In this document: piece after piece, positions 8,976-18,337 of the stretch | Position numbering within the stretch: position 1 is the first letter of the stretch | Layout of the letters: each line of letters opens with the position of its first letter | Source: Acinetobacter cumulans | GTDB taxonomy: Bacteria > Pseudomonadota > Gammaproteobacteria > Pseudomonadales > Moraxellaceae | DNA length: 64,000 nt | NCBI RefSeq assembly: GCF_003024525.3 | Contig: NZ_CP035934.2 | Coordinates: 3,348,001 to 3,412,000 of the forward strand | Reading direction: 5' to 3' | Notes under the pieces: model-generated | Told to the model about the DNA's origin: nothing | Database searches by the model: none | The model's input: the letters and a program-made list of their open reading frames with translations, nothing else | Position numbers and translations under genes: made by a program

Positions 8976-11108
8976 ATGAAATCATCATCGAAGAACAAAC
9001 CAGCCGTGCCACACGCTCAGTATGATACTGAGCTTAGAACAACTTTAAATAAAGCACAGCGCAGTGTTGCCGATGATGTCATGTTACAACAATTTGCCAA
9101 TAATATACCGTTGCCACTTTGGCTACAAACTGCTCAAGGTCCTGCTTTTAGCAACAGTAAACTTTGCCAGTTTATCGATGTCGACCTGAACCAACATCTA
9201 CCAGAAAAATGGTTAAACTATATTCATCCAGAAGACTTCGAACATTTCATTGTTCTATGGCAAAAAGCACAACAAACCAAACAAAATTTTAAAAAAGAAT
9301 GTCGCCTTAAACATCATCAACTTGGCTATCGCATGTGTGCCGTTCACATCGAATTTCCACAAGCACCCAACTCATTATTTGAATGTTCAGTCAGTTTTAT
9401 CGACATTCATGACAGTTATGAAAAACAACAAGCGCTCAGCCATCAAGTATCAGCACAAAATAAAATGCTCAATGCCAGTATCGATTGCATTAAAATTTTG
9501 GCACCCGATGGCAACTTAACACACATGAATCGTTCAGGATGTTTGGCTTTAGGCGTATCGGTTACTGAAAAAAAATTTGGGATGCCTTGGTTAAATTTAT
9601 TACCTGAAGACATTCGCAAAGCAGGTTCAGCAGCCTTAGCTCAAGCCTGCCAAGGCAAAAATACCCGATTTGCAAGCAAGAGTACCCTTGACGGACAAAC
9701 GCACCAGTTTTGGGACAATATTTTGACGCCCATTGTGGACGAAAATGGGGTAACTGAAAGTATTTTATGTGTGTCACGTGATGTGACCCAACAAAAAGCA
9801 GCCGAAAGTCGCTTACAACAAATCATAGAACATGATGAGCTGACTGGCTTATTTAACCGTCGTGCCTTTACTCGAATTTTTAAAAAGCACCTGCAATATG
9901 CGCTCAATTATGATCATCAAATTGGCCTAATGCTGATTGACCTCGACTATTTTAAGCACGTTAACGATACGCTCGGTCATGTTGCAGGCGATCATTTATT
10001 ACACACCCTTGGCCAACGTTTTAAAAGCTGTTTTTCTGAAGATATTATTGTTTCACGCCTTGGTGGTGATGAGTTTGCAATCTTGGTACCCGAGCTTGTC
10101 GATGAGCAACAGCTGATGGATGTGGCTCACCAAGCTTGGTTACAACTGGATATGCCCATTAGCTACACAGGGCAATTTATTAATGGTGGTATGAGTATCG
10201 GTTGTTCGATCTATCCCCGTGATGCGCAGAGTTCATCAAACTTAATGAAATGTGCCGATATTGCGCTGAATGATTTAAAAATTAGCGGACGCGGTGGCAT
10301 ACGCATGTTTAATCTAGACATGTTTAAAGCACTTGAAGCCACTACACGCCAGCTCACTTTGGCACGTAGTATCATTAAAAATGATCAAATTGAGCCTTTC
10401 TACCAACCCAAAGTTCAGCTCCAAGATAGTCGTGTGATTGGCTTTGAGGCCCTACTCCGTTGGAAAGATCAACACGGTGTACTACAACTGCCTTCACATA
10501 TTTATGCTGCTTTCCAAGATTATGACTTGGCTTCGCGCATTAGCGAAACCATGCAAAATAAAATCTTCCAAGATATGAATGAATGGCAGGATCAAGGCTT
10601 AGAACTCTTACCGATTTCAATTAATGCAGCACCCGTCGAATTTTTACGAGACGACTATGCAGAGAAAATGCTTCAGCGCCTACAAAAGTACAAAATTCCG
10701 CATGATAAAGTAGAAGTTGAAATTACCGAGCAAAGTTTGTCTGAACGAGGTTCTCATTATGTGATTCGTGCTTTGCATCTGCTGAAAAAAGAAGGCTTGA
10801 GTATTTCTTTAGACGATTTTGGTACAGGACATTCATCACTGACACGCCTCAGCGACTACCCAATTGACTGTATTAAAATTGATCGTAACTTTGTAGAACG
10901 TATGACCAAAGACTCCTCGGCACTTGCAATCGTCAAAGCCATTACACAGCTAGGCTCGAGTATTTCTATGGATATTTTGGTTGAAGGAATTGAAAATACA
11001 GAGCAACTCAATGTACTCAAAGATTGTGAATGCCAAAAAGGCCAAGGCTTTTATTTTTATCGCCCAATGAGCTTTGAACATATTAGCGCACTGTTAGAGG
11101 TACGCTAA
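8976..11108 (+). CDS. Cyclic-di-GMP signalling protein, PAS-GGDEF-EAL
   Basis: A 710-residue cytoplasmic protein with no membrane segment. An N-terminal PAS-like region (residues about 45-150) is followed by a clearer PAS domain (about 160-275, MLNASIDCIKILAPDGNL) and the GGDEF motif at residues 363-367 (SRLGGDEFAIL). An EAL domain begins at Glu491 (FEALLRW) and retains INAAP, EITEQS, DDFGTGHSS, IKIDRNF and VEGIE, so the phosphodiesterase metal and catalytic residues look complete. The RxxD inhibitory site expected before GGDEF is absent (SEDI). Both diguanylate cyclase and phosphodiesterase activity are therefore possible. A GGTGA ribosome binding site precedes the ATG. Confidence 0.93.
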   Translation: MKSSSKNKPAVPHAQYDTELRTTLNKAQRSVADDVMLQQFANNIPLPLWLQTAQGPAFSNSKLCQFIDVDLNQHLPEKWLNYIHPEDFEHFIVLWQKAQQTKQNFKKECRLKHHQLGYRMCAVHIEFPQAPNSLFECSVSFIDIHDSYEKQQALSHQVSAQNKMLNASIDCIKILAPDGNLTHMNRSGCLALGVSVTEKKFGMPWLNLLPEDIRKAGSAALAQACQGKNTRFASKSTLDGQTHQFWDNILTPIVDENGVTESILCVSRDVTQQKAAESRLQQIIEHDELTGLFNRRAFTRIFKKHLQYALNYDHQIGLMLIDLDYFKHVNDTLGHVAGDHLLHTLGQRFKSCFSEDIIVSRLGGDEFAILVPELVDEQQLMDVAHQAWLQLDMPISYTGQFINGGMSIGCSIYPRDAQSSSNLMKCADIALNDLKISGRGGIRMFNLDMFKALEATTRQLTLARSIIKNDQIEPFYQPKVQLQDSRVIGFEALLRWKDQHGVLQLPSHIYAAFQDYDLASRISETMQNKIFQDMNEWQDQGLELLPISINAAPVEFLRDDYAEKMLQRLQKYKIPHDKVEVEITEQSLSERGSHYVIRALHLLKKEGLSISLDDFGTGHSSLTRLSDYPIDCIKIDRNFVERMTKDSSALAIVKAITQLGSSISMDILVEGIENTEQLNVLKDCECQKGQGFYFYRPMSFEHISALLEVR

Positions 11109-11177
11109 TACCCTTCTTGTTTGTGCTTTGATTTTAGTCATGCTTTATTTTTACAACATCATGAGCTCCATTCAGCA

Positions 11178-11642
11178 ATGTATTTGATTAGTGCTTGCCT
11201 CGTTGGGCAGACTGTTCGCTACGATGCAAAAAGCTATACCTATCCTATACTGCAGCAACTTGTAGACTCAGGCCAAGCTATCATAGCCTGCCCTGAAATG
11301 TTAGGTGGTTTGGCATGTCCGCGTGCACCCGCAGAAATTCATGGTGGTACAGCACTCGATGTGCTCCAATCGCGTGCGCACATTCTCGACAATACTGGTT
11401 TAGATGTCACACAAGCATTTTTAAACGGTGCTTATCAGACACTCAGATTGGCTCAGAAACACCATGTTAGCGTGGCAATTCTTAAAGAGAAAAGCCCATC
11501 CTGCGGGCGACATTGGATTTATGATGGACAGTTTACTGGGCAACTCATCACGGGTATGGGTCTCACTGCGACCTTACTCCAGCAAGAAGGTATTCAGGTA
11601 TGCTCAGAACATGATTTTATCAGCGCGTGGCCAGAAGCTTAA
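11178..11642 (+). CDS. DUF523 / TudS-like desulfidase family protein
   Basis: 154 residues if started at the ATG at 11178 (MYLISACLVGQ), which matches the usual family N-terminus; the upstream in-frame start at 11121 would add 19 non-conserved residues. Family members include the thiouracil desulfidase TudS, which holds an iron-sulfur cluster on three cysteines. The expected cysteines are Cys7 (ISACLVG), Cys38 (IIACPE) and Cys109 (SPSCG), with an extra Cys47 (LACPRAP). Assignment of function to this protein is inference. Its stop codon overlaps the stop of the convergent ycgN-like gene by four bases. Confidence 0.85.
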   Translation: MYLISACLVGQTVRYDAKSYTYPILQQLVDSGQAIIACPEMLGGLACPRAPAEIHGGTALDVLQSRAHILDNTGLDVTQAFLNGAYQTLRLAQKHHVSVAILKEKSPSCGRHWIYDGQFTGQLITGMGLTATLLQQEGIQVCSEHDFISAWPEA

Positions 11643-12094
11643 CGCACCCAGCGCACGATGTATTCTTCAATCTCTTCTGGGTCGACATCTAATTCACTAA
11701 TGCAACGACCCGCGGCTGTTTTCTTTACGGTCATCACCGTTTGGCGACTACCCGAAATTAAATAATGCCATGAAGGCAATTTTTTACCTTCTTGCACTCG
11801 CTTATATGCGCAGCTTGAAGGCAACCAGCGAATGGTATCAACTTGTGCGGGTGTGAGTTGAATACAATCAGGCACCGAGTCTTTTCGATGGACATAATCC
11901 GAGCATTGACCAGTTTTACAGTCCAATAACTGGCAAGCAACGTTGGTATAAGCCACTTCCTGAGTTTCATCATCTTCGAGCTTGATCAGACAACATAAAC
12001 CACAACCATCACATAAGGCTTCCCACTCAGCAGAATTTAACTCTGCAAGCGTGTAGTTCTTCCAAAATTGAGGGCGTAAGGTTTCCGTCATCAT
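11639..12094 (-). CDS. YcgN-family cysteine-cluster protein (UPF0260)
   Basis: A 151-residue protein with the pattern CDGCGLCCLIKLEDD near residue 30, followed by VACQLLDCKTGQC. This is typical of the YcgN/YkgJ zinc- or iron-sulfur-binding cysteine-cluster family. The sequence ends with DVDPEEIEEYIVRWV, also typical of YcgN. Its molecular function is unknown. It overlaps tail-to-tail with the DUF523 gene. Confidence 0.88.
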   Translation of the reverse strand: MMTETLRPQFWKNYTLAELNSAEWEALCDGCGLCCLIKLEDDETQEVAYTNVACQLLDCKTGQCSDYVHRKDSVPDCIQLTPAQVDTIRWLPSSCAYKRVQEGKKLPSWHYLISGSRQTVMTVKKTAAGRCISELDVDPEEIEEYIVRWVR

Positions 12095-12285
12095 CGTGTC
12101 ATATCAGTCTAAAAAAGCTGAATCAGTATACCAGTACATCCACAAACTTTGCGGATCCCATTGGGTCATACACCCGCACAAATAGATTAAAACTTAATCA
12201 ACATATTGCCAACGAAAGATCAACATTAGCTTGAACTGCATCACACTATACTGAATATGAAAAGAAAAACACTTGGAGAATAACA

Positions 12286-12444
12286 ATGTTCCGTTGGGCG
12301 ATTATATTTGCTGTGATTGCACTCATTGCCAGTTTATTAGGATTTGGTGGTGTTGCTGGTCTTTCTAAAGACTTTGCTGTGATTTTATTGGTAATCGCAG
12401 TGATTCTAGCCATTGTAGGCTTTCTCTCTCGAGGCAAAGTCTAA
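12286..12444 (+). CDS. DUF1328 (YtjA-like) small membrane protein, 52 aa
   Basis: A 52-residue two-TM peptide beginning [20 protein letters not shown], containing [12 protein letters not shown] and ending GFLSRGKV. This is the conserved YtjA/DUF1328 family of small inner-membrane proteins of unknown function. The ATG at 12286 has TTGGAGAA upstream, a good ribosome binding site. A TATACT at 12247-12252 could be the -10 element. A bidirectional terminator follows. Confidence 0.88.
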   Translation: MFRWAIIFAVIALIASLLGFGGVAGLSKDFAVILLVIAVILAIVGFLSRGKV

Positions 12445-12482
12445 AAGCTACGTTAAATTCTCAAATGTCATGTCTATGGCAC

Positions 12483-12514
12483 AAAAAAAACAGCACCTCA
12501 TGTGCTGTTTTTTT
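12483..12514. terminator. Bidirectional intrinsic terminator
   Basis: CAGCAC-CTCAT-GTGCTG stem with A run to the left and T run to the right, between the convergent DUF1328 gene and murJ. Confidence 0.9.
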
Positions 12515-12552
12515 AGATCCAATATCTAGGTTATATCCACACCTATACTGCA

Positions 12553-14094
12553 TTAGGGTTTTAAATGACGCGGTCTAAAACCCATCGCGATTAAAGCAAT
12601 CAGGTAAGCAACAACCCCAACAACGCATAGACCAATGACTTCTGCAACACGTATCCATTGTGATACTTCGCCGTTGTACCAGGTTAAGGCATACCATAGG
12701 GCACCAATCATCACGATATTGGCCACTGCAAATTGCACTGCAAGCTTTTTCCAATGCGCACCAAAACGGAAAATATTGCGTTTATGCAGATAGAAATACA
12801 ACATCCCTGCATTGACCAATGCCGAACCAGAAGATGCTAAAGCCAAAGCCATGTGCTCTGCATGCCAGTCAATCAGTTTAAAGAAGCCAATAAATACCAC
12901 GTTTAAAATCGCATTGGCTGCAACCGCCATCAAGCCAACACGTACAGGTGTTTTGGTGTCTTGTTGTGCATAAAAACCTGGTGCAAAAACCTTAATCAGC
13001 ATAAATGAAATTACCCCAGCACTCATACATTGCAGTGCCAAAGCGGTCATTTGTGTGTCTTCTAAACTAAATGCACCACGTTGGAATAAGGCTTGAATAA
13101 TTGGCGTAGACAGCATGAACAAAGCAATACTGGCAGGGATACCCACCAAAATAATCACTTTGGCCGCCCAATCAATCATGCCACGGAATTTGGCTTGATC
13201 TTGCTCAGCATGACGTGCTGACAACGACGGTAAAATGACTGTACCAATCGCCACCCCAATTAAGCCCAAAGGTAACTCGGTCATACGTTCTGCACTATAT
13301 AACCATGATACTGAGCCATCTTGCATGAACGATGCCCAAATGGTATTGAGCAAGAGGTTAATTTGTGTGACCGATACACCAAAGAGTGCAGGTAACATCA
13401 ATTTCATGATGCGATCTACACCTTCGTGTTTAAAATCAACTTTAGGTGGAATGAGTAATTTTTTCTTCCACAGCTCTGGAATCTGAATCACTAACTGTAA
13501 AATACCTGCAATAAATACCGCCCAACCCAAGGCCATAATCGGCTCTGCCATATACGGCGTAAGCCACCATGCCCCAGCAATCATCGCTAAGTTAAGCAAT
13601 ACAGGCGAAAATGCGGGTGAAAAAAATGAGCCATAACTGTTTAAAATACTGCTGGCAAAAGCCGTTAAGGACATAAACAGTAAATACGGAATCGTTAAGC
13701 GAAACATCTCCGTAGCCAAGGCAAACTTTTCAGGATCATTATGAAAGCCTGGTGCATAAATATATAAAATTGCAGGTGCGGCAATCATTGCGACAAACGT
13801 CAGCGCACTCATAAAAGTTGCCAAACAGCCAAATACCCGACTAATCAGAATTTGTACTTCGGCATGTGTACGACTGGTTTTATATTCGGTCAGTACAGGA
13901 ATAAAGGCTTGGGAAAATGCCCCTTCGGCAAATAAACGCCGAAAAAAGTTCGGAATACGAAATGCCACTACAAAGGTGTCAAAGTCCTTCCCTGCACCAA
14001 ATACATTGAGTAGCACAATATCTCGGACTAAACCCAATACCCGTGACAACATGGTCATTGCGCTGACTATAACGGTTGACCGCCAAAGTGCCAT
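12553..14094 (-). CDS. murJ: Lipid II flippase MurJ (MviN)
   Basis: A 513-residue polytopic inner-membrane protein of the MOP exporter superfamily that flips lipid II to the periplasm for peptidoglycan synthesis. The MurJ N-terminus SAMTMLSRVLGLVRD and the NFFRRLFAEGAFSQAFIPV segment are diagnostic. The start is set at the ATG at 14092-14094 (MALWRS), which has an AGGTG ribosome binding site six bases upstream; an in-frame GTG at 14103 lies inside that site. Around 14 hydrophobic segments are seen. It is followed upstream, on the same strand, by ampD at about 90 bp, another peptidoglycan gene. Confidence 0.96.
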   Translation of the reverse strand: MALWRSTVIVSAMTMLSRVLGLVRDIVLLNVFGAGKDFDTFVVAFRIPNFFRRLFAEGAFSQAFIPVLTEYKTSRTHAEVQILISRVFGCLATFMSALTFVAMIAAPAILYIYAPGFHNDPEKFALATEMFRLTIPYLLFMSLTAFASSILNSYGSFFSPAFSPVLLNLAMIAGAWWLTPYMAEPIMALGWAVFIAGILQLVIQIPELWKKKLLIPPKVDFKHEGVDRIMKLMLPALFGVSVTQINLLLNTIWASFMQDGSVSWLYSAERMTELPLGLIGVAIGTVILPSLSARHAEQDQAKFRGMIDWAAKVIILVGIPASIALFMLSTPIIQALFQRGAFSLEDTQMTALALQCMSAGVISFMLIKVFAPGFYAQQDTKTPVRVGLMAVAANAILNVVFIGFFKLIDWHAEHMALALASSGSALVNAGMLYFYLHKRNIFRFGAHWKKLAVQFAVANIVMIGALWYALTWYNGEVSQWIRVAEVIGLCVVGVVAYLIALIAMGFRPRHLKP

Positions 14095-14180
14095 CGTCTT
14101 CACCTAATTTTTAAATTGGCGCTATTGTAATGAAACTTAGGCCAACATTTCATTGGTTAAATTAGCGCTAGTTTGGTTAT

Positions 14181-14753
14181 TTATTTGTTTTTAAAATGAT
14201 GTAATTGTTTTCTAAACAATGCCCAGTCAAAAAACGGCCCTGGATCGGTTTTACGTCCCGGTGCAATATCTGAATGCCCTGCCAAGTGCTGTTGAAGCTT
14301 AGGATAAGCCTCTTGTAAACACGCGGTGACTTCGGTCAGTGCTTGATACTGATCAGCTGTAAACGCCAAATCATCACTGCCTTCAAGCTCAATGCCTATG
14401 GAATAATCGTTACATTCTTTTTTGCCCAAATAACTCGAACGACCTGCATGCCATGCCCGATCATTAAAATTGACAAATTGCAGTACTTCACCACTGCGTA
14501 AAATCAAAAGATGCGCCGAAACCTGCATCCCTTCAATAGTTTGAAAATACGGATGTACTGACCAATCCAATTGATTTTGAAAAAACTGCTCGATATAGCC
14601 ACCGCCAAATTGCGACGGAGGCAAGCTAATGTTATGGACCACGAGCAACTGAATCTCGGTCTGTTCAGGGCGCTGATTATAATTAGGTGATGGCACTTGG
14701 CGTGCCCCCAACAATTGGCCCTCACAGACCCGAAAATTTGCCTCTCTTGGCAT
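14181..14753 (-). CDS. ampD: 1,6-anhydro-N-acetylmuramyl-L-alanine amidase AmpD
   Basis: Cytosolic zinc amidase that removes the stem peptide from anhydro-muropeptides during cell-wall recycling, and so controls the AmpR/AmpC inducing signal in species that have it. The zinc ligands are His40 (VVHNIS), His160 (AGHSD) and Asp170 (KTDPG), and the catalytic Glu122 and Lys168 keep the same spacing as in E. coli AmpD (34/154/164, 116/162, offset six). There are 190 residues and no signal peptide, which distinguishes it from periplasmic AmiD-type amidases. anmK, mupP and mpl of the same recycling network are elsewhere in the window. Confidence 0.96.
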   Translation of the reverse strand: MPREANFRVCEGQLLGARQVPSPNYNQRPEQTEIQLLVVHNISLPPSQFGGGYIEQFFQNQLDWSVHPYFQTIEGMQVSAHLLILRSGEVLQFVNFNDRAWHAGRSSYLGKKECNDYSIGIELEGSDDLAFTADQYQALTEVTACLQEAYPKLQQHLAGHSDIAPGRKTDPGPFFDWALFRKQLHHFKNK

Positions 14754-14938
14754 AAATCAATCCTAATTCATCTGATGTCATGCAGTATGCAACACACTAC
14801 CTGAAGCCATGCTAAAACTTTCAATCTAAAATCTCAATTCAAGGTGATGATCCCCCTTCGGAAATATCGCTCATTTTTTAATGAACAATGCTAATATAAC
14901 GCGCAAAATTTCCTCGGGTAAAAAGAGACGGAACTTCT

Positions 14939-15784
14939 ATGAGCATATCTCAAACCTTGCTTGAACAAACTATTCAAATCAATATTCAGCAGGCGCTGCA
15001 TGAAGATATTGGCGAAGGTGACATTACCGCGCTACTCACCCCTGAGGAAGAACAAGCAACCGCAACCATCATTAGCCGTGAAAGCATGATTCTTGCAGGC
15101 CAGCCTTGGGTCAATGCACTTATTCAAGCTTATGATCCGAATGTACAAATCACATGGCTCAAAAATGACGGTGATCGTGTCGAAGCCAATGAAGCCTTTT
15201 TAAAATTAGCCGGTTCTGCACGGAGCTTGTTAACCGTAGAACGCCCTGCCTTAAACTTTGTACAGACCTTGTCTGCTGTTGCCACCAAAACTGCTCAGTA
15301 CGTGCAACAACTTGAAGGCTTACACACCAAACTTTTGGATACGCGTAAAACCTTACCCGGCCTACGTATTGCACAAAAATATGCCGTAGCAGTGGGTGGC
15401 GGTCAAAACCATCGTTTAGGGTTATTTGATGCCTTTTTAATTAAAGAAAACCACATTATGGCAGCGGGTGGTATTGCACAAGCCATTGCCAAAGCACATA
15501 GTATTGCACCAGGCAAAGCTGTAGAAGTTGAAGTTGAAACTTGGGATGAGCTTAACCAAGCCCTTGAAGCCAAAGCAGACATTGTGATGTTGGATAACTT
15601 TAGCCAACAACAAATGATTGATGCTGTGAAGCATGTGGCAGGACGTTGCAAATTAGAAGCATCAGGTAATATTACCATTGCAAATTTACGTGAAGTTGCA
15701 ACCACAGGTGTCGATTATATCTCTATGGGCGTTCTCACTAAGGATGTCACCGCTGTAGATTTATCTATGCGTTTTAATGCCTAG
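14939..15784 (+). CDS. nadC: Nicotinate-nucleotide pyrophosphorylase (carboxylating)
   Basis: Quinolinate phosphoribosyltransferase: quinolinate plus PRPP gives nicotinate mononucleotide, with loss of CO2, in de novo NAD synthesis. At 281 residues it has family-standard length. The N-terminal HEDIGEGDITALL, the LDTRKTLPGLR active-site segment, the GGGQNHRLGLFDAFLIKENH stretch and ASGNIT near the C-terminus are canonical. It is divergent from ampD and followed by a bidirectional terminator. Confidence 0.97.
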   Translation: MSISQTLLEQTIQINIQQALHEDIGEGDITALLTPEEEQATATIISRESMILAGQPWVNALIQAYDPNVQITWLKNDGDRVEANEAFLKLAGSARSLLTVERPALNFVQTLSAVATKTAQYVQQLEGLHTKLLDTRKTLPGLRIAQKYAVAVGGGQNHRLGLFDAFLIKENHIMAAGGIAQAIAKAHSIAPGKAVEVEVETWDELNQALEAKADIVMLDNFSQQQMIDAVKHVAGRCKLEASGNITIANLREVATTGVDYISMGVLTKDVTAVDLSMRFNA

Positions 15785-15796
15785 GCAACACGGTAT

Positions 15797-15827
15797 AAAA
15801 AAGCGCAGCATCGACTGCGCTTTTTTA
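15797..15827. terminator. Bidirectional intrinsic terminator
   Basis: GCGCAG-CATCGA-CTGCGC stem with A and T runs on the two sides, between convergent nadC and the phospholipase gene. Confidence 0.9.
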
Positions 15828-15842
15828 TGGGAAATCTTGTAC

Positions 15843-18056
15843 TTAAACAGCACCCATAAATGGGTCTGAATAGCCATGTTCACCTGTTTCAACACGTCCT
15901 GCAAAACGACGTTCAAAACTTGATGAGGCACCCAAGCTGACACTAAAGTCATACCAACCATGCACGCTACTCATGTCTAGCACCAATTCAGTTTCACTGC
16001 CTGAAGTGGTTTTTATAGTCCATGTTTTGCCATCTAAATACGCATTGGCTTTTACCGTGAGCTCTGCACTTTGTGTGCCATCTTGGCGGACTTTCAAAAA
16101 TATGCGCGCTGCACATTCTTCCATGCACACCCGAATTTCAGGCAAAACTGCCTGTTGGTTTTTATCTCGAATATCGCCCTTAAAACTACGATGAAAACCA
16201 TTAGGGCCGAGCACCCACAGATCATATTTTCCATCTTGTAGTATCCAGTCATCATCCAATTGCTTACCCGCTTCAACCATATAACGACGTGGTACAGCAT
16301 TTAAATCTAACTGGTTATACACATGGAAAACACCCGCCTGTGTGCCCGTATTAGAAAACAGTAACTTCACTTGATTGCTCGCCTCATTTAACTTGGCACT
16401 GCAATGCAGAATATAAGGCAAAGCACGCGATGGGCGTACCCCCGTGTCCTGCATCGGTTTTGCTTGCTGGCTTGGCACCTGAACTTGGCTGAGTTTTTCT
16501 TGATTGCTACGAATCATATCGGCCTGTGCCTTTGTTCGACTGCCGTCTAAAGTGGGCAATACTTGCGTATTTGGCGTTTTAAAATCAAAAGCTGAGCTTA
16601 AATCGCCACAGACGGCACGTCGATAAGGGCTAATATTCGGCTCGTGTACACCAAAGCGTTGCTCTAAAAATTGAATAATCGAAGTATGATCAAATACTTG
16701 TGAATTGACCCATCCACCACGACTCCAAGGTGAAATCACATACATGGGTACACGAACGCCTGGGCCATACACCCCATGCCAAAAATTGCTATTTTGCCCA
16801 TTTACAAACTCAGGGCGTGGTTGGCTGACCGAACCTGCCACCGCAGGATGATTAAAATATTCATAGGAAAGTGCTTGATCCGATAAAGTCGTTTTACCGT
16901 GTACTTTTAAAATATCGCCTTGTGCATTAATCTCACGCGAAGGTGCTGAAGGTGATGGCACATGATCGAAGAAGCCATCATTTTCATCAAAATTGACCAA
17001 AAGTGCAGTTTGGCTCCAAAGCTCAGGATGATCGGTCAGTGCATTCAGAAGCTCCTGAATATACCAAGCGCCTTGCACTGGACTCGATGGACCAGGATGC
17101 TCACTATAGGTGGCGGGTGCAACAATCCAGCTCACTTGCGGTAATTTATTTTGCAACAAATCCTGCTTAAATTGCCCCAATAAGCCACCGTCATTGGGCA
17201 TCGTATTGGCAATGCCTTTATATAAAGGCTCTTTTGCATCAATAGCTTCATCATAAGCAGGGCAAACCGCTAATGCATGGCTCACAGGTTGCCCTGAACG
17301 TTCATTGGCTGCTCGGTATTGCTTAAAGCCTGCCAAGGGATTATCGGTAAAATTATCGGGCATATTTTGATAAATTTTCCAGCTCACCCCTGCTTGCTGT
17401 AAACGCTCTGGATAGGTCATCCAATCATAGCCAACTGCCGAGCTACCAATTTCATCAAACTCATTGACTACGCTGGCGACTCCAGTCCCTGTTGGTCCAT
17501 TGCTTCCTGTCCAAATAAACTGACGATTGGGGTTGGTCCCGGCATGCATCGCACAGTGATAAGCATCGCAAAGTGTAAACGCATCTGCCAATGCATACTG
17601 AAATTCAACTTCTGCTTTTTTAAAATAGCCCATCGATTGTGGCTTTTTATGCTCCACCCAATTGCCCATACGGCCACAGTCCCAAGCCGCTTGACCATCT
17701 TTCCATGAATGTGGCGTGCCACTCACCCGCTGCGCATTGCCTAGTCTGCTGTCTAAATGATAAGGGAAATAGACTGTTTTATTTTTATCGTACTGTGCCC
17801 AAACTTTTCGCCCTTCGCTTAAAGGAATCGCAAAGCGATCACCAAATCCACGCACACCTTTGAGCATGCCAAAATAGTTATCAAAGGAGCGATTTTCTTG
17901 GGTCAAAATAATCACATGCTTAATATCTTGAATCGTGCCTGTTTCAACTTTGGCATCTATGGCCAAGGCTTTTTGAATACTCAGTGGCAAGCTCGCTAAA
18001 GCAGTCGCCCCCAAAAGTGTTTTAGACGACTGAACTAAAAAATCACGACGGTTCAT
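15843..18056 (-). CDS. plc: Phosphocholine-specific phospholipase C
   Basis: A 737-residue secreted phosphoesterase. It starts with a Tat signal peptide (MNRRDFLVQSSKTLLG, twin arginine at residues 3-4), so it is exported folded. The catalytic domain shows the family signature HVIILTQENRSFDNYFG. The PLC core runs to about residue 500 and two C-terminal beta-sandwich repeats (DUF756 type) follow from about 555. Enzymes of this family hydrolyse phosphatidylcholine and sphingomyelin. It is preceded 21 bp upstream by a 43-residue lipoprotein gene on the same strand. Confidence 0.94.
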   Translation of the reverse strand: MNRRDFLVQSSKTLLGATALASLPLSIQKALAIDAKVETGTIQDIKHVIILTQENRSFDNYFGMLKGVRGFGDRFAIPLSEGRKVWAQYDKNKTVYFPYHLDSRLGNAQRVSGTPHSWKDGQAAWDCGRMGNWVEHKKPQSMGYFKKAEVEFQYALADAFTLCDAYHCAMHAGTNPNRQFIWTGSNGPTGTGVASVVNEFDEIGSSAVGYDWMTYPERLQQAGVSWKIYQNMPDNFTDNPLAGFKQYRAANERSGQPVSHALAVCPAYDEAIDAKEPLYKGIANTMPNDGGLLGQFKQDLLQNKLPQVSWIVAPATYSEHPGPSSPVQGAWYIQELLNALTDHPELWSQTALLVNFDENDGFFDHVPSPSAPSREINAQGDILKVHGKTTLSDQALSYEYFNHPAVAGSVSQPRPEFVNGQNSNFWHGVYGPGVRVPMYVISPWSRGGWVNSQVFDHTSIIQFLEQRFGVHEPNISPYRRAVCGDLSSAFDFKTPNTQVLPTLDGSRTKAQADMIRSNQEKLSQVQVPSQQAKPMQDTGVRPSRALPYILHCSAKLNEASNQVKLLFSNTGTQAGVFHVYNQLDLNAVPRRYMVEAGKQLDDDWILQDGKYDLWVLGPNGFHRSFKGDIRDKNQQAVLPEIRVCMEECAARIFLKVRQDGTQSAELTVKANAYLDGKTWTIKTTSGSETELVLDMSSVHGWYDFSVSLGASSSFERRFAGRVETGEHGYSDPFMGAV

Positions 18057-18077
18057 ACCTATATCCTGTTGTTATTC

Positions 18078-18209
18078 TTAAGGTGCACAATGCATTTTAC
18101 AATTGGGTTCAGGGGTTGGTGCTTGCGCATCACCTTGCGCCTGATCGTCTTTACATGCACTCAAAAGCAAGACTGAACTCATCATGAGCCCGACAAAAAA
18201 AACACGCAT
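18078..18209 (-). CDS. Small lipoprotein upstream of phospholipase C, 43 aa
   Basis: A 43-residue frame reads MRVFFVGLMMSSVLLLSAC, then a charged tail ending NCKMHCAP. The lipobox LLSAC makes Cys19 the lipidated residue, leaving a mature peptide of only 25 residues with two further cysteines. AGGA lies seven bases before the chosen ATG; an in-frame ATG two codons upstream is too close to it. It is the probable first gene of a two-gene unit with the phospholipase. Pseudomonas plcH is cotranscribed with a small accessory gene, but this peptide does not resemble PlcR, so no function is claimed. Confidence 0.75.
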   Translation of the reverse strand: MRVFFVGLMMSSVLLLSACKDDQAQGDAQAPTPEPNCKMHCAP

Positions 18210-18291
18210 TTGCATTTCCTATCTGTAAATACCCTCATAGGAATAACGCATAGGCATGACCAAAACATGATGCTTTGATGTCAGGCAGATG

Positions 18292-18322
18292 AAAAAAAAA
18301 CGCACCCAAAGGTGCGTTTAGT
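18292..18322 (-). terminator. rph terminator
   Basis: On the minus strand, CGCACC-TTTG-GGTGCG followed by about nine T's, 16 bases beyond the rph stop codon. Confidence 0.85.
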
Positions 18323-18337
18323 CTGGCCAATCAGGTC

